Shown here: positions 52,211 through 62,314 of the stretch, in pieces
How the letters are laid out: every line of letters starts with the position of its first letter
Position numbering within the stretch: position 1 is the stretch's first letter
Assembly (NCBI RefSeq): GCF_900102685.1
Contig: NZ_FMZA01000007.1
Span: forward strand, 1-64,000
Direction: 5' to 3'
From: Melghirimyces thermohalophilus
GTDB taxonomy: Bacteria > Bacillota > Bacilli > Thermoactinomycetales > DSM-45169
DNA length: 64,000 bases
Notes under the pieces: generated by a model
The model's database searches: none
What the model saw: the letters and a program-made list of their open reading frames with translations, nothing else
What the model was told of the DNA's origin: nothing
Made by a program: the position numbers and the translations under genes

Positions 52211-52576
52211 GTGCTACGGAATAAAAAACGGGAAAATCTGTTGCAGATGAAACCGGTGTTGAAGGAACGCTACCGGTTGGAACCCTTGGGAAGGGAGGAT
52301 GGCGGCATCCCTCTATACCAAATCCTGGTTCCCCGGGACAGCTGGCTGGAGCGGCTGTCGGTCCGGTATTTGAAACAGCCAGCCGAACTCAAGGTGAAAT
52401 TGGATCGGTTAGGCAGTTTTGTTCTATGTCGCTGCCAAGGGAAGCGAACCGTGGAGGAACTGGCTGATTTGCTGAGCGAAACCTTCGGCGAAGAGGCGGA
52501 TCCCGTGCTGCCGCGTTTGGTCAAATACCTTCAAATCGTGGAAGCCAACGGCTGGATTCGGATGGAATCCAAGTAG
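52211..52576 (+). CDS. PqqD-like peptide-binding domain protein
   Basis: A 121-residue protein. The second half, LGSFVLCRCQGKRTVEELADL, and LPRLVKYLQIVEANGWI, has the RiPP recognition element (PqqD) fold; the first half is basic and helical (MKPVLKERYRLEPLGREDG). PqqD-like proteins bind leader peptides of ribosomal peptides, but no precursor or modifying enzyme is nearby, so its partner is unknown. GAAGGGAG precedes GTG 52211. A terminator follows. Confidence 0.65.
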   Translation: MLRNKKRENLLQMKPVLKERYRLEPLGREDGGIPLYQILVPRDSWLERLSVRYLKQPAELKVKLDRLGSFVLCRCQGKRTVEELADLLSETFGEEADPVLPRLVKYLQIVEANGWIRMESK

Positions 52577-52581
52577 ATAGG

Positions 52582-52620
52582 AAGCCCCCCTCCAAAGAGT
52601 AATGGCTTGGAGGGGGGCTT
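52582..52620. terminator. Strong hairpin between PqqD-like and DUF3899-like genes
   Basis: Perfect 14-bp arms AAGCCCCCCTCCAA (52582-52595) and TTGGAGGGGGGCTT (52607-52620). The T-run is weak, but the genes are convergent. Confidence 0.75.
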
Positions 52621-52623
52621 GAT

Positions 52624-52986
52624 TTACATCAAGGTGAGGAGGAGGAAGGAGAGAGCGGTGTCTATCAATCCGACACTGAGGCAGAGGACGCCTACCCAGC
52701 TGCGGATCTGATGTCTCCGTTGCTCAGCACCCTCGCTCCCCGATCCGTCCAAAGGATCTTCAAAGGCGACATCCGACTTTTTCTTCAAATATTGAAAACC
52801 TCGAAGAAAAGCATCAAAGAATCCCGCGTTGATCACATAAAAAATGCCGGCAACCATCAACAGGACCAATCCTGTCATAAACAGCCCATTGATGGTCTGA
52901 ACCAAATGCCCCCCTGCGTAGATCCAACAGCCGAGCGCGCTGATCAGAGTCAGAATCACGGTCCACACCAGTCGGTTTCCCCACAT
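52624..52986 (-). CDS. Small membrane protein (DUF3899-like)
   Basis: A 120-residue protein starting MWGNRLVWTVILTLIS with three hydrophobic segments (WTVILTLISALGCWIYAGG, GLFMTGLVLLMVAGIFYVI, VGVLCLSVGLIDTALSFLL) and a cytoplasmic loop (FQYLKKKSDVAFEDPLDG). The topology fits DUF3899, found in Bacilli, function unknown. AAAGGAG lies eight bases before ATG 52986; the longer frame to 53082 is not needed. Confidence 0.6.
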   Translation of the reverse strand: MWGNRLVWTVILTLISALGCWIYAGGHLVQTINGLFMTGLVLLMVAGIFYVINAGFFDAFLRGFQYLKKKSDVAFEDPLDGSGSEGAEQRRHQIRSWVGVLCLSVGLIDTALSFLLLTLM

Positions 52987-53074
52987 GGCGTCTGTCTCCT
53001 TTCTATCATTCCGTCGATGATCAAAGTATAGCAGAACAGAACGAAAATCAAATTTTGCTATTTTTCCGCAACTC

Positions 53075-53103
53075 TTTTCCAAAATGAAGAATTCATTTAT
53101 AAT
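53075..53103 (+). promoter_or_regulatory. Possible promoter of the first oppA gene
   Basis: A perfect TATAAT (53098-53103) is present 82 bases upstream of the start codon; the matching -35 is poor (TTTTCC at 53075-53080, 17-base spacing). Confidence 0.4.
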
Positions 53104-53184
53104 TGGACAAGGTTTAGCTCGTCATGTGGGGACTTATTTCAAGGGAGCGGGTTTTTTCGATTTGATCTTAAGGAGGTAAGGACG

Positions 53185-54825
53185 TTGGCGAGGAAGCGTT
53201 TGGTTACGCTGACAGCTCTGGTGACTGTGGTGAGTCTCTTGATGACTGCCTGCGGGGGGCTGACCAACCCTGGCGGTGCTGCCGGCGGACCTACAGCCGA
53301 TGAGAAGCAGGTCTTGAATATGACCTTCCGGGCGGAACCTCCCACCTTGGATAGCGCGGATAGCACGGATGTCACATCTTTCAATGTGCTGAACAATGTG
53401 ATGGAAGGCTTGTACCGTCTCGATCAGGACAACCGACCCCAGCCGGCGATCGCCAGTAGTGTGGATATATCCGAAGATAAAACCACCTACACTTTCCATC
53501 TGCGGGATGCCAAATGGAGTGACGGCAAGCCGGTGACTGCCCATGATTTTGAATATGCCTGGAAACGAGCGCTCAAACCCGAAACCAAAGGAGAATATGC
53601 CCATATTCTTTTCCCGATTAAAAACGCCGAGGCTTATAACAAGGGAGAAGCTTCAGCTGAGGAAGTAGGTGTGGAAGCGGTTGACGACAAGACGCTCAAG
53701 GTGGAATTAAACGGGCCGATCCCCTATTTTCTCAGTATGACCGCCTTTGCCACGTATATGCCCCAGCGTAAAGATATCGTGGAAAAGCATGGGAAACAAT
53801 ACGCCAGTGATCCGGACAAAATGGTCTACAACGGTCCTTTCAATCTGGAAGAGTGGAAACACGAGCAGCGTTTAACCTTGCAGAAGAGTGACACCTACTG
53901 GGACCGGAACAGCGTGCGGCTTGAGACAGTCCATCTCCATATCGTGAAAGATAACTCCACCGGAGTAAACCTGTACAATACAGAGAAAGTGGATGTGGCT
54001 GAGCTGAATTCCGCCTTGGCGCAAGCCTTTCGAAAGGTTCCGGAATATCTCCCGGTGACCGGATCCGCTGTGCAATACATTCAGTTTAATACAGACAGCG
54101 AATTTTTCTCTAATGAAAACATTCGTAAAGCGGTCAGCTATGCCATCGACCGGGAACCCTTGATCAAAGCCCTGAGCAACGGTTCCAAAGCAGCTTACGG
54201 ACTGGTTCCGCCGACGATCATGAACAGCGACAACGAAAATTTCCGCAAACAGGTGGGTGATGGCCATCAATACAATCCCGCTGAGGCGAAACGGCTGTTT
54301 AAAAAAGGAATGAAAGAGCTTGGTGTTAGCGAACCGCCCTCCGATCTGACATTGTTAAGTTATGAAGACCACCGGAAAGAGGCGGCGGTGGTGATCAAGG
54401 AACAGTTGAAAACCAACCTCGGTCTGGATATTAAAATTGACCCGCAACCCTTTGAACAAAAATTGGATCGGGAGAGCAACGGGGAGTTTGAGATGACCTT
54501 CGCCGGTTGGATGGCCGATTATAACGACCCGATGAGCTATCTGGATATGTTCCTGAGCGACAACCCCTTCAACCGTGGGGATTGGAGCAACAAGGATTAC
54601 GATGAGCTGATCGAGAAGGCGAAGAAAAACAGCGATTATAAAAAGCGAGCGAAACAGCTGGTAGAAGCGGAAAAAATCCTTCATGATGAAGTGCCGATCG
54701 CCCCTCTGTATTATGCCGGCAAGGTTTTCCTCCAGAAAAAGTATGTAAAAGATCTTGTCCGTCATCCGGTGGGCGCCGAGATCAGTCTGAAATGGGCGTA
54801 CTTGGACGGGAAAGAAGATCAATAA
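53185..54825 (+). CDS. Oligopeptide-binding lipoprotein (OppA type), first copy
   Basis: A 546-residue extracellular lipoprotein, TTG start with AAGGAGGT nine bases upstream, lipobox LMTAC (Cys23). Family 5 segments are TFHLRDAKWSDGKPVTAHDFEYAWKR-like (visible as DAKWSDGKPVTAHDF), DDKTLKVELNGPIPYFL and FAGWMADYNDPMSYL near the end. It closely resembles the next gene (55196), so the pair came from tandem duplication. A terminator separates them, so this copy is transcribed on its own. It would deliver peptides to the OppBCDF below. Different loops suggest different peptide preference. Confidence 0.9.
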   Translation: MARKRLVTLTALVTVVSLLMTACGGLTNPGGAAGGPTADEKQVLNMTFRAEPPTLDSADSTDVTSFNVLNNVMEGLYRLDQDNRPQPAIASSVDISEDKTTYTFHLRDAKWSDGKPVTAHDFEYAWKRALKPETKGEYAHILFPIKNAEAYNKGEASAEEVGVEAVDDKTLKVELNGPIPYFLSMTAFATYMPQRKDIVEKHGKQYASDPDKMVYNGPFNLEEWKHEQRLTLQKSDTYWDRNSVRLETVHLHIVKDNSTGVNLYNTEKVDVAELNSALAQAFRKVPEYLPVTGSAVQYIQFNTDSEFFSNENIRKAVSYAIDREPLIKALSNGSKAAYGLVPPTIMNSDNENFRKQVGDGHQYNPAEAKRLFKKGMKELGVSEPPSDLTLLSYEDHRKEAAVVIKEQLKTNLGLDIKIDPQPFEQKLDRESNGEFEMTFAGWMADYNDPMSYLDMFLSDNPFNRGDWSNKDYDELIEKAKKNSDYKKRAKQLVEAEKILHDEVPIAPLYYAGKVFLQKKYVKDLVRHPVGAEISLKWAYLDGKEDQ

Positions 54826-54844
54826 TAGGATCCGGAAAAAAGTG

Positions 54845-54874
54845 AGGCACCTGCATTCTTGCAGGTGCCTTTTT
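54845..54874 (+). terminator. Terminator after the first oppA
   Basis: AGGCACCTGCA (54845-54855) pairs with TGCAGGTGCCT (54860-54870), loop TTCT, followed by TTTT. Confidence 0.92.
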
Positions 54875-54935
54875 AAAATGCTTGTATTTCTTGGATAGAC
54901 AGTTGGGATCCGTTATTTTCCAGGTATATTCTTCT

Positions 54936-54964
54936 TTGATTTCTGTAAGGTTTATGGTTATTAT
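54936..54964 (+). promoter_or_regulatory. Sigma-A-like promoter of the second oppA operon
   Basis: TTGATT (54936-54941) and TATTAT (54959-54964) are exactly 17 bases apart. Transcription would start near 54971, giving a leader of about 225 bases. In this leader GGTCC-TCT-GGACC and TTCCGGTCACGGAA form small hairpins; no known riboswitch was recognised. Confidence 0.55.
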
Positions 54965-55195
54965 AGAAATAATCGGTTTCACTAAACGAAATTGTGAGAA
55001 CCTTGAGCCCTTTTTCCATTCCAGACGAACGGTGGCAAGAGTCAGATGATTTCTGATACATTCATAGAAGGTTCAATTTCCGGTCACGGAATAGACAGAA
55101 GTTGGAGAGGTCTCTCGAAATAATATGTTGCTTCGTGTTATCGGTCCTCTGGACCATAACAAAGATAAAGAGAATACCTCAAGGGGGGAACCTGA

Positions 55196-56806
55196 ATGGG
55201 AAAGAGATGGAGATTGGCTCTAGCTTTCTTACTGGCTGCCAGCACAGTGTTAGCCGGCTGTGGTGGCGTCAAGCAAGGGGCTGGAGCAGGGGACAAGCAG
55301 GTGCTCAATTGGTTGGAGAGTCAGGAACCGCCGGGGCTGGACAGTTCCATCTCCACTGATGTGGTCTCTTTCAACATTCTTAACAACGTGCGGGAAGGGC
55401 TTTATCGTCTGAATAAAGAGAATCAACCGGAACCCGCTATGGCCAAAGATGTGAAGATCAGCGACGATAAGAAGACTTACACCTTCACACTTCGCGACGC
55501 CAAGTGGTCCGACGGCAAACCCGTGACGGCCCACGATTTTGAATACGCCTGGAAACGGGCGCTCAATCCGAAAACCAAGTCGGAATATGCTTACATCTTG
55601 TATCCGATCAAAGGGGCTCAGGCGTACAACGAGGACAAAGGTGATGCCGAGGATGTCGGCGTGAAGGCCGTCGATGATAAAACCCTCAAGGTGGAATTGA
55701 AAGATCCGATTCCGTACTTCCTGATGATGACCAGCTTCGCCACCTACCTCCCGCAGCGGGAAGATATCGTGGAGAAGTACGGCGGCGATTATGCCCAAGA
55801 TCCGGACAAAATGCTTTACAACGGTCCCTTTGTCATGTCCGATTGGAAACACAACAAGAGTTTCCAATTGAAGAAAAATGACAAATACTGGGACAAGGAA
55901 AACGTCAAGCTGGATACGATCAACTTTAAAATCACCAAGGAAACCTCGACCGGGGTCAACTACTACAACACCGGCAAGTCCGATTTCGTCAATCTGAGCG
56001 CCGGCTTTGTGGACAAGTACAAGGATCATGAAGACACCGTGACGTTCCATGAAACGACCACCTTCTACCTCCAGTTCAACACCAATGAGAAGTTCTTCTC
56101 CAATGAGAAAATCCGCAAGGCCTTCTCCATGGCGATCGATCGCAGCATCATCACCGACAAGATCTCTAAGATCGGGGATCCGGCCAAGGGCCTTGTTCCG
56201 CCCAACGTGGAAGTGGATGGGAAGAGTTTCCGCGATCTCTCCGGTGAGCATCTGAAGTATGATCCGGAAAAGGCGAAGGAGCTGTTGCAGGAAGGAATGA
56301 AGGAAGAGGGGATCGAAAAAGCCCCGAAGATCGAACTGCTCGGCTATGATACCGACACGGCCAAACCGGAGCAAGAGTACATGAAAGAGCAGTTTAAAAA
56401 GGTGTTGGGTGTGGATGTACAGATCCAGATCCTGCCGTTTAAACAGAAGTTAGAGCGGGAAAGCAACGGTGACTTCCAGCTGTCCTACGCCGGTTGGGGG
56501 GCTGACTACAACGATCCGATGACCTTTATGGACATGTGGATGACCGGCGGCGGCTTTAACCGCGGCGACTGGAGCAACAAAAAGTATGATGAACTGATCG
56601 AAAAAGCACAGAGCAACCCGGACTTTAAAGAACGGGCGGAGCAACTGGTCGAAGCGGAAAAAATTCTGATGGATGATCAGGGGGTTGCGCCCTTATATCA
56701 CCGTGCCCGCCTGCAGCTGCAAAAGCCCTATGTCAAAAATGTATGGCGTCATCCCTTTGGTGCGGATTACAGCTTTAAAGAGGCGTACATCGAAGGAAAA
56801 GAGTGA
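55196..56806 (+). CDS. Oligopeptide-binding lipoprotein (OppA type), second copy
   Basis: A 536-residue lipoprotein with lipobox TVLAGC (Cys22). Segments DAKWSDGKPVTAHDFEYAW and FVMSDWKHNKSFQLKKND are nearly identical to the first copy. It leads the oppBCDF operon, with a 127-base gap containing a strong hairpin. It would be the main binding partner for the permeases. CAAGGGGGGAA precedes ATG 55196. Together, two binding proteins per importer broaden the peptide range. Confidence 0.9.
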   Translation: MGKRWRLALAFLLAASTVLAGCGGVKQGAGAGDKQVLNWLESQEPPGLDSSISTDVVSFNILNNVREGLYRLNKENQPEPAMAKDVKISDDKKTYTFTLRDAKWSDGKPVTAHDFEYAWKRALNPKTKSEYAYILYPIKGAQAYNEDKGDAEDVGVKAVDDKTLKVELKDPIPYFLMMTSFATYLPQREDIVEKYGGDYAQDPDKMLYNGPFVMSDWKHNKSFQLKKNDKYWDKENVKLDTINFKITKETSTGVNYYNTGKSDFVNLSAGFVDKYKDHEDTVTFHETTTFYLQFNTNEKFFSNEKIRKAFSMAIDRSIITDKISKIGDPAKGLVPPNVEVDGKSFRDLSGEHLKYDPEKAKELLQEGMKEEGIEKAPKIELLGYDTDTAKPEQEYMKEQFKKVLGVDVQIQILPFKQKLERESNGDFQLSYAGWGADYNDPMTFMDMWMTGGGFNRGDWSNKKYDELIEKAQSNPDFKERAEQLVEAEKILMDDQGVAPLYHRARLQLQKPYVKNVWRHPFGADYSFKEAYIEGKE

Positions 56807-56844
56807 CGGGAAGAGGCAACAAGGTGTCATCAGCCTTTAAAAGA

Positions 56845-56887
56845 GCACAGAAGGTATATGCCCGGTCGGGTCATATACCTTCTGTGC
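56845..56887 (+). promoter_or_regulatory. Perfect 16-bp intercistronic hairpin between oppA and oppB
   Basis: GCACAGAAGGTATATG (56845-56860) pairs with CATATACCTTCTGTGC (56872-56887). The loop CCCGGTCGGGT has an inner CCCG/CGGG stem. There is no T-run, so it is more likely a stabiliser of the oppA mRNA end or a processing site than a full terminator. Confidence 0.75.
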
Positions 56888-56933
56888 GCTAATTTAAAAA
56901 AGATTGATTTAGCTTGGAAAGGGGAGAGAAACC

Positions 56934-57863
56934 ATGGGGCGCTTTGTGATCAAGCGGCTGATCTATATGGTGATCACACTGTGGGTGATCGCTACCGGTA
57001 CTTTTTTTCTCATGCACAGCCTGCCGGGTTCCCCTTTGGAGAATGAAGATCGGATCCCTCCTGAGCTGAGGGAGCAGATCCTGGAGCAGTACGGCTTAAA
57101 TGACCCTCTGCCGGTTCAATATGTCAAGTTTCTCGGAGATCTGGTACAAGGAGACTTGGGAAATTCCTTTAAATATGACGGGCGCAGCATTACTGCCATG
57201 ATCATGGAGGGCTTTCCCGCCTCGGCCCAGCTGGGATTGCAGGCGATGATTTTTGGTGTTTTGGTCGGTGTCGCCCTTGGAACGGTGTCGGCGCTCCGCC
57301 GGGGCAGTTGGGTGGATAACGGGTCTACCGTTTTGTCCGTGTTGGGCTATGCCGTTCCCAGCTTTACCCTTGCCGCACTCTTTTCCTATTATGTCGGTGT
57401 TGTTTGGGGTGTTTTGCCTACAGCAGGCTGGGGAACTTTCGCCCACAGTATTTTGCCCTCCCTCTCGCTCTCCTTTTTGGTGATCGCTCAGATCACCCGC
57501 TATGTGCGTACGGAGATGCTGGAAGTGCTCGGCCAGGATTATATGAAGACGGCTCGGGCCAAAGGTTTGAACCGAAAGACCGTGATCTTCCGGCACGGGC
57601 TACGAAACGCCTTGATTCCGGCGATCACCATTTTGGGTCCGCTGACGGTGGCGCTGTTGACCGGTTCCCTGGTGGTGGAGCAGATTTTTAACATCCCGGG
57701 GATGGGCTGGATGTTTGTGGACTCCATTATGACCAACGACTACACCATGATTATGGGTGTGACCATGTTTTATAGCTTCCTACTGGTCCTCAGCATTTTT
57801 ATCGTGGATATTTTGTACGGGGTCGTCGATCCGCGGATCCGGCTCACAAGCCCGAAGGAGTGA
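56934..57863 (+). CDS. oppB: Oligopeptide ABC transporter permease OppB
   Basis: A 309-residue membrane permease: first helix after GRFVIKRLIYMVITLWV, the family segment LGNSFKYDGRSITAMI, EAA-type loop YMKTARAKGLNRKTVIFRH and a closing IVDILYGVVDPRIRL. AAAGGGGAGAG precedes ATG 56934. Next gene begins nine bases after. It makes the membrane channel with OppC. Confidence 0.92.
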   Translation: MGRFVIKRLIYMVITLWVIATGTFFLMHSLPGSPLENEDRIPPELREQILEQYGLNDPLPVQYVKFLGDLVQGDLGNSFKYDGRSITAMIMEGFPASAQLGLQAMIFGVLVGVALGTVSALRRGSWVDNGSTVLSVLGYAVPSFTLAALFSYYVGVVWGVLPTAGWGTFAHSILPSLSLSFLVIAQITRYVRTEMLEVLGQDYMKTARAKGLNRKTVIFRHGLRNALIPAITILGPLTVALLTGSLVVEQIFNIPGMGWMFVDSIMTNDYTMIMGVTMFYSFLLVLSIFIVDILYGVVDPRIRLTSPKE

Positions 57864-57872
57864 GGTGATACG

Positions 57873-58814
57873 ATGGCGATGAATATGAAGGAGTTGTCCC
57901 CGGATTTGTTTGAACCGGCGGAAATCGATACGGAAGCGGGGGAAACGGTGGCGAAGAAGCGGCTCTCCTACTGGGCGGATGTGCGGCGCCGTTTCCTGCG
58001 CAACCGGGGAGCGGTTATCGGACTGATTCTGATTGTGGTGATCGGGTTGATGGCCGTGTTCGGCCCGGGGATGAACGAATTTAACTTCCGTCAACAAGAT
58101 TTTACCGCCCAAAACATCTCTCCCTTCGACAAAATCGAGGGAACCCACTGGTTTGGAACGGATAACCTGGGTCGAGATCTGTGGACGCGGACCTGGTACG
58201 GGGCCGGGATTTCCCTGTTGATCGCCCTGATCGCGGCGGCGATCGATCTGACGATCGGAGTGATCTACGGGGCGATATCCGGTTATTTCGGCGGTAAAGT
58301 GGATGACTGGATGCAGCGGATCATCGAGGTGCTGGTGGGAATCCCCAACCTGATTGTCATCATTTTGCTTTTGATCTGGTTGGAGCCGGGGATCTTTCCC
58401 ATCGCCCTGGCCATCGCTTTGACCGGGTGGGTCAATATGGCCCGGATCGTGCGGGCACAGATGTTGCAGATGAAGTCTCAGGAGTATGTCCTGGCCGCGC
58501 GCACCTTAGGGGCCAACACGCGCCGGATGCTGACCAAGCACATGCTGCCCAACGTGATGGGGCCGGTGATTATCACCCTGATGTTTACCATCCCCAACGC
58601 GATCTTCTTTGAAGCCTTCCTCGGGTTTATCGGATTGGGACTCCGTCCGCCGGAAGCCAGCCTAGGTGTCCTGATCAACGAGGGGTACGGCGTGTTGCAG
58701 ATTTTCCCTTATCAAACGTTTTTCCCGGCCACCGTACTCTCCCTATTGATGTTGAGCTTCAACTTGTTGGGTGATGGACTGCGAGATGCCCTGGATCCGA
58801 AAATGAGGAAATAA
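57873..58814 (+). CDS. oppC: Oligopeptide ABC transporter permease OppC
   Basis: A 313-residue permease with a hydrophilic N-terminus (LSPDLFEPAEIDTEAG), the family motif HWFGTDNLGRDLWTRTW and the loop YVLAARTLGANTRRML. It ends in GDGLRDALDPKMRK, typical of OppC. ATG 57873 follows GGAGTGAGGTG. Paired with OppB; the ATPases follow 17 bases later. Confidence 0.92.
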   Translation: MAMNMKELSPDLFEPAEIDTEAGETVAKKRLSYWADVRRRFLRNRGAVIGLILIVVIGLMAVFGPGMNEFNFRQQDFTAQNISPFDKIEGTHWFGTDNLGRDLWTRTWYGAGISLLIALIAAAIDLTIGVIYGAISGYFGGKVDDWMQRIIEVLVGIPNLIVIILLLIWLEPGIFPIALAIALTGWVNMARIVRAQMLQMKSQEYVLAARTLGANTRRMLTKHMLPNVMGPVIITLMFTIPNAIFFEAFLGFIGLGLRPPEASLGVLINEGYGVLQIFPYQTFFPATVLSLLMLSFNLLGDGLRDALDPKMRK

Positions 58815-58831
58815 CGAAGGGAGGGGACGGT

Positions 58832-59862
58832 ATGGATAAAGAAAAAGTACTGGAAGTGCGGGATCTGAAGGTTTCTTTTAAAACGTATAACGGTGAAGTG
58901 CAGGCGGTGCGCGGCGTCAATTTTGACGTCAATAAAGGGGAAACCCTTGCCATCGTCGGTGAATCCGGCTGCGGCAAAAGTGTCACCTCCCAGAGCATCA
59001 TGCGCTTGATTCCGGAACCGCCGGGTTGGATAAAATCGGGCGAAGTTCTGTTTGAGGGGAAGGATTTAACTCAGGTTTCGGAGAAAGAGATGGAGGACAT
59101 CCGCGGTAAGGAAATGGCCATGATCTTCCAGGACCCGATGACTTCACTCAATCCGACGTTGACTGTCGGCAAGCAGATTATGGAAGGCCTGATCAAGCAC
59201 CAACATGCGGAGAAACACGAGGCTAAAGAGCGGGCCCTGGAGATGCTGCGTCTGGTGGGGATCCCCAGCCCGGAGACTCGGATCAATCAGTATCCTCATC
59301 AGTTCAGCGGGGGGATGCGTCAGCGGGCGATGATCGCCATCGCCTTGGCCTGCCGTCCGAAACTGCTGATCGCCGACGAACCGACCACGGCCCTTGACGT
59401 GACCATTCAGGCACAGATCCTCGATCTGATGAATGAGCTGAAGGAGAAGTTGCAAACCTCCACGATCTTGATCACCCATGATTTAGGTGTGGTGGCCGAT
59501 GTCGCGGATCGGGTCGTCGTCATGTACGCCGGTAAGGTGATCGAATCGGGCACCGTGGAGGAGATCTTCTATCGCCCTCGCCATCCCTACACCTGGGGTC
59601 TGATGGGCTCGATGCCGAGGCTGGATCTAACCCGGGAGAAAAGATTAAATCCCATCTTGGGGACGCCGCCGGATCTGTTGTCCCCGCCACAGGGTTGCCC
59701 CTTTGCCGCCAGGTGTAAGCACGCGATGAAGATCTGCCAGCAACAGATGCCGGAATCCACCTCAGTGGAGGAAAGCAGCACCCACCAGGTGAACTGTTGG
59801 CTGGAGCACCCGATGGCACCCGCGGTGGAGCCGCCAGCTGAAGTGGCAGGAGGGGGTTCAAA

Positions 59863-59866
<4 letters not shown>
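58832..59866 (+). CDS. oppD: Oligopeptide ABC transporter ATPase OppD
   Basis: A 344-residue ATPase: Walker A GESGCGKS, signature FSGGMRQR, Walker B LLIADEP, H-loop LITHDLG, and the Cys-rich extension [14 protein letters not shown]. The C-terminal tail is Ala/Pro-rich. GAAGGGAGGGG before ATG 58832 is strong. The stop overlaps the OppF start (ATGA). Confidence 0.93.
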
Positions 59867-60882
<1,016 letters not shown>

Positions 60883-60890
60883 ACGCAAAA

Positions 60891-60927
60891 ACCCCCTGAA
60901 GCTCTCGAGGTTCAGGGGGGATTTGTT
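60891..60927. terminator. Bidirectional terminator after oppF
   Basis: CCCCCTGAA (60892-60900) pairs with TTCAGGGGG (60911-60919), A-run before and TTTGTTT after. It also ends the convergent Nramp-type gene. Confidence 0.85.
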
Positions 60928-62231
60928 TATTGGAAGAATGCAGCCAGCTCCTGGATGGCCAGCACTGCGAACAAGAGGATGCTGGCAGCCAGTGTGACGT
61001 TGGCCATCCAGCCGTTGCGGTAGACTGATGCCACCTGGTCGGAATTGAGCAGCCAGAGGAGTGTGAGGGCTAAAAAGGGCATGAACAAGGCGCCTAAGGC
61101 CCCATAAGCGATGACCAGGGCAAAGGGTTTTTCCAAAAACAGAAGCAGCATAGGAGGGAAGGTGAGCCAGGCTAAATATCCGCGGTAATAAGGACTTCGA
61201 TCGGAAAGGTAAGGAGCCGCTTCTTCTGCCGGGATGTTTCTGATGGTACGGACAAAGTCGGAGAAAAGGTAGGGTACCCCATTCCACACCCCCAACAGGG
61301 AGGTGAAGGAGGCGGACCAAAAACCGATCAAAAACAGCCAACGCACAGGTTGCCCCAGTTCTTCTCCAAGCAGCTGCGCCAGGGAAATCAGCCCTTGATC
61401 CCCTTTGAGCACGATTCCAGTCCCGTACAGGATCTCCGCTCCGATCACCAACAAGGCCAGGGTGAAAAGGCCCGTCATGGTATATGCTACGGTGGTGTCC
61501 AAGCGCATCATTGGAACCCAGCCCACCCGATTCCATCCTTTTTCCCGCAGCCAATATCCATAAGAAGCCATGGTGATCGTACCACCCACCCCTCCGATCA
61601 GGCCCAGTGCGTAAAAGAGGGAGCCATCAGGGACACGGGGGATCAGTCCCAGGGAGAGAGTGGCCAGGTTGGGGGCAATCAAGGCGGCGGATCCGATAAC
61701 AGTGATAAACATCACCCCAACCAAGCCCATCATCACTTTTTCAAAAAAACGGTATCGACCGGTCCAGATCAAGAGAAAGCCGAGTAGACCGTGAAAGACA
61801 GCCCAAGCCCACAAGGGAGTTCCCGGAAACATAGCCGTCGTGGCCAAAGCAGTGGTGGAAGTGACAGCGGCTCCGTAAATCAATCCCCAGATCAGCACAT
61901 AGACTCCGAAATAACCGGTCGCCCAGCTGCCTAGCTGTCTCCACCCTTGAAGAATGGTTTGTCCCGAGGCCAGGGTCCAGCGTCCGATGCCTTCATTGAG
62001 ACAGAATTTGATCAGAGCTCCGATGATAACCGCCCATACAAACACATGTCCGTACAAGGTGCCTGCTACGAGAGCGGCGACCAGATCTCCGACGCCTACT
62101 CCGGTAGCAGCCAGGATCACCCCGGGTCCCACCTGCTTCAACCGGCTGGTAATCGATTGTGGCGGGGTTTTCCTGAGGGGGTTCAATTGCGTGGAGATAA
62201 TCATCCCCTCCATAATATTTAGACTTTTCAC
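60927..62231 (-). CDS. Nramp-family divalent metal transporter
   Basis: A membrane protein of about 434 residues with eleven or so helices. The Nramp core GPGVILAATGVGVGDLVAAL takes the place of the classic GPG-x-ixxDPGN motif; the DPGN stretch is absent, which suggests an atypical member with possible shift of substrate (the Nramp-related transporters for Mg or Al-type ions also vary here). The second motif (helix 6) region reads VPMMRLDTTVAY. Start uncertain: GTG 62231 gives the longest form; GGAGGGG lies just upstream of ATG 62204. Confidence 0.7.
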   Translation of the reverse strand: MKSLNIMEGMIISTQLNPLRKTPPQSITSRLKQVGPGVILAATGVGVGDLVAALVAGTLYGHVFVWAVIIGALIKFCLNEGIGRWTLASGQTILQGWRQLGSWATGYFGVYVLIWGLIYGAAVTSTTALATTAMFPGTPLWAWAVFHGLLGFLLIWTGRYRFFEKVMMGLVGVMFITVIGSAALIAPNLATLSLGLIPRVPDGSLFYALGLIGGVGGTITMASYGYWLREKGWNRVGWVPMMRLDTTVAYTMTGLFTLALLVIGAEILYGTGIVLKGDQGLISLAQLLGEELGQPVRWLFLIGFWSASFTSLLGVWNGVPYLFSDFVRTIRNIPAEEAAPYLSDRSPYYRGYLAWLTFPPMLLLFLEKPFALVIAYGALGALFMPFLALTLLWLLNSDQVASVYRNGWMANVTLAASILLFAVLAIQELAAFFQ

Positions 62232-62263
62232 TCATCATACCTGATCCAAAATGTGTATGGCAA

Positions 62264-62298
62264 TAAAAAAAGACCGCCGATTTTCTTAGAGGCGGTCT
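62264..62298 (-). terminator. Terminator of the nifU-like gene
   Basis: AGACCGCC (62271-62278) pairs with GGCGGTCT (62291-62298). On the minus strand TTTTTTT follows. Confidence 0.85.
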
Positions 62299-62314
62299 AT
62301 ATCCGGATATTCGG

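Noticed and set aside
54876-55195. T-box or SAM riboswitch before the second oppA
   Set aside because: No T-box sequence (GGGTGGNACCGCG) or S-box core could be found in the leader.
55250-56374. 374-residue minus-strand ORF
   Set aside because: It lies wholly opposite the second oppA, lacks a ribosome site and matches no family; it is a shadow from codon bias.
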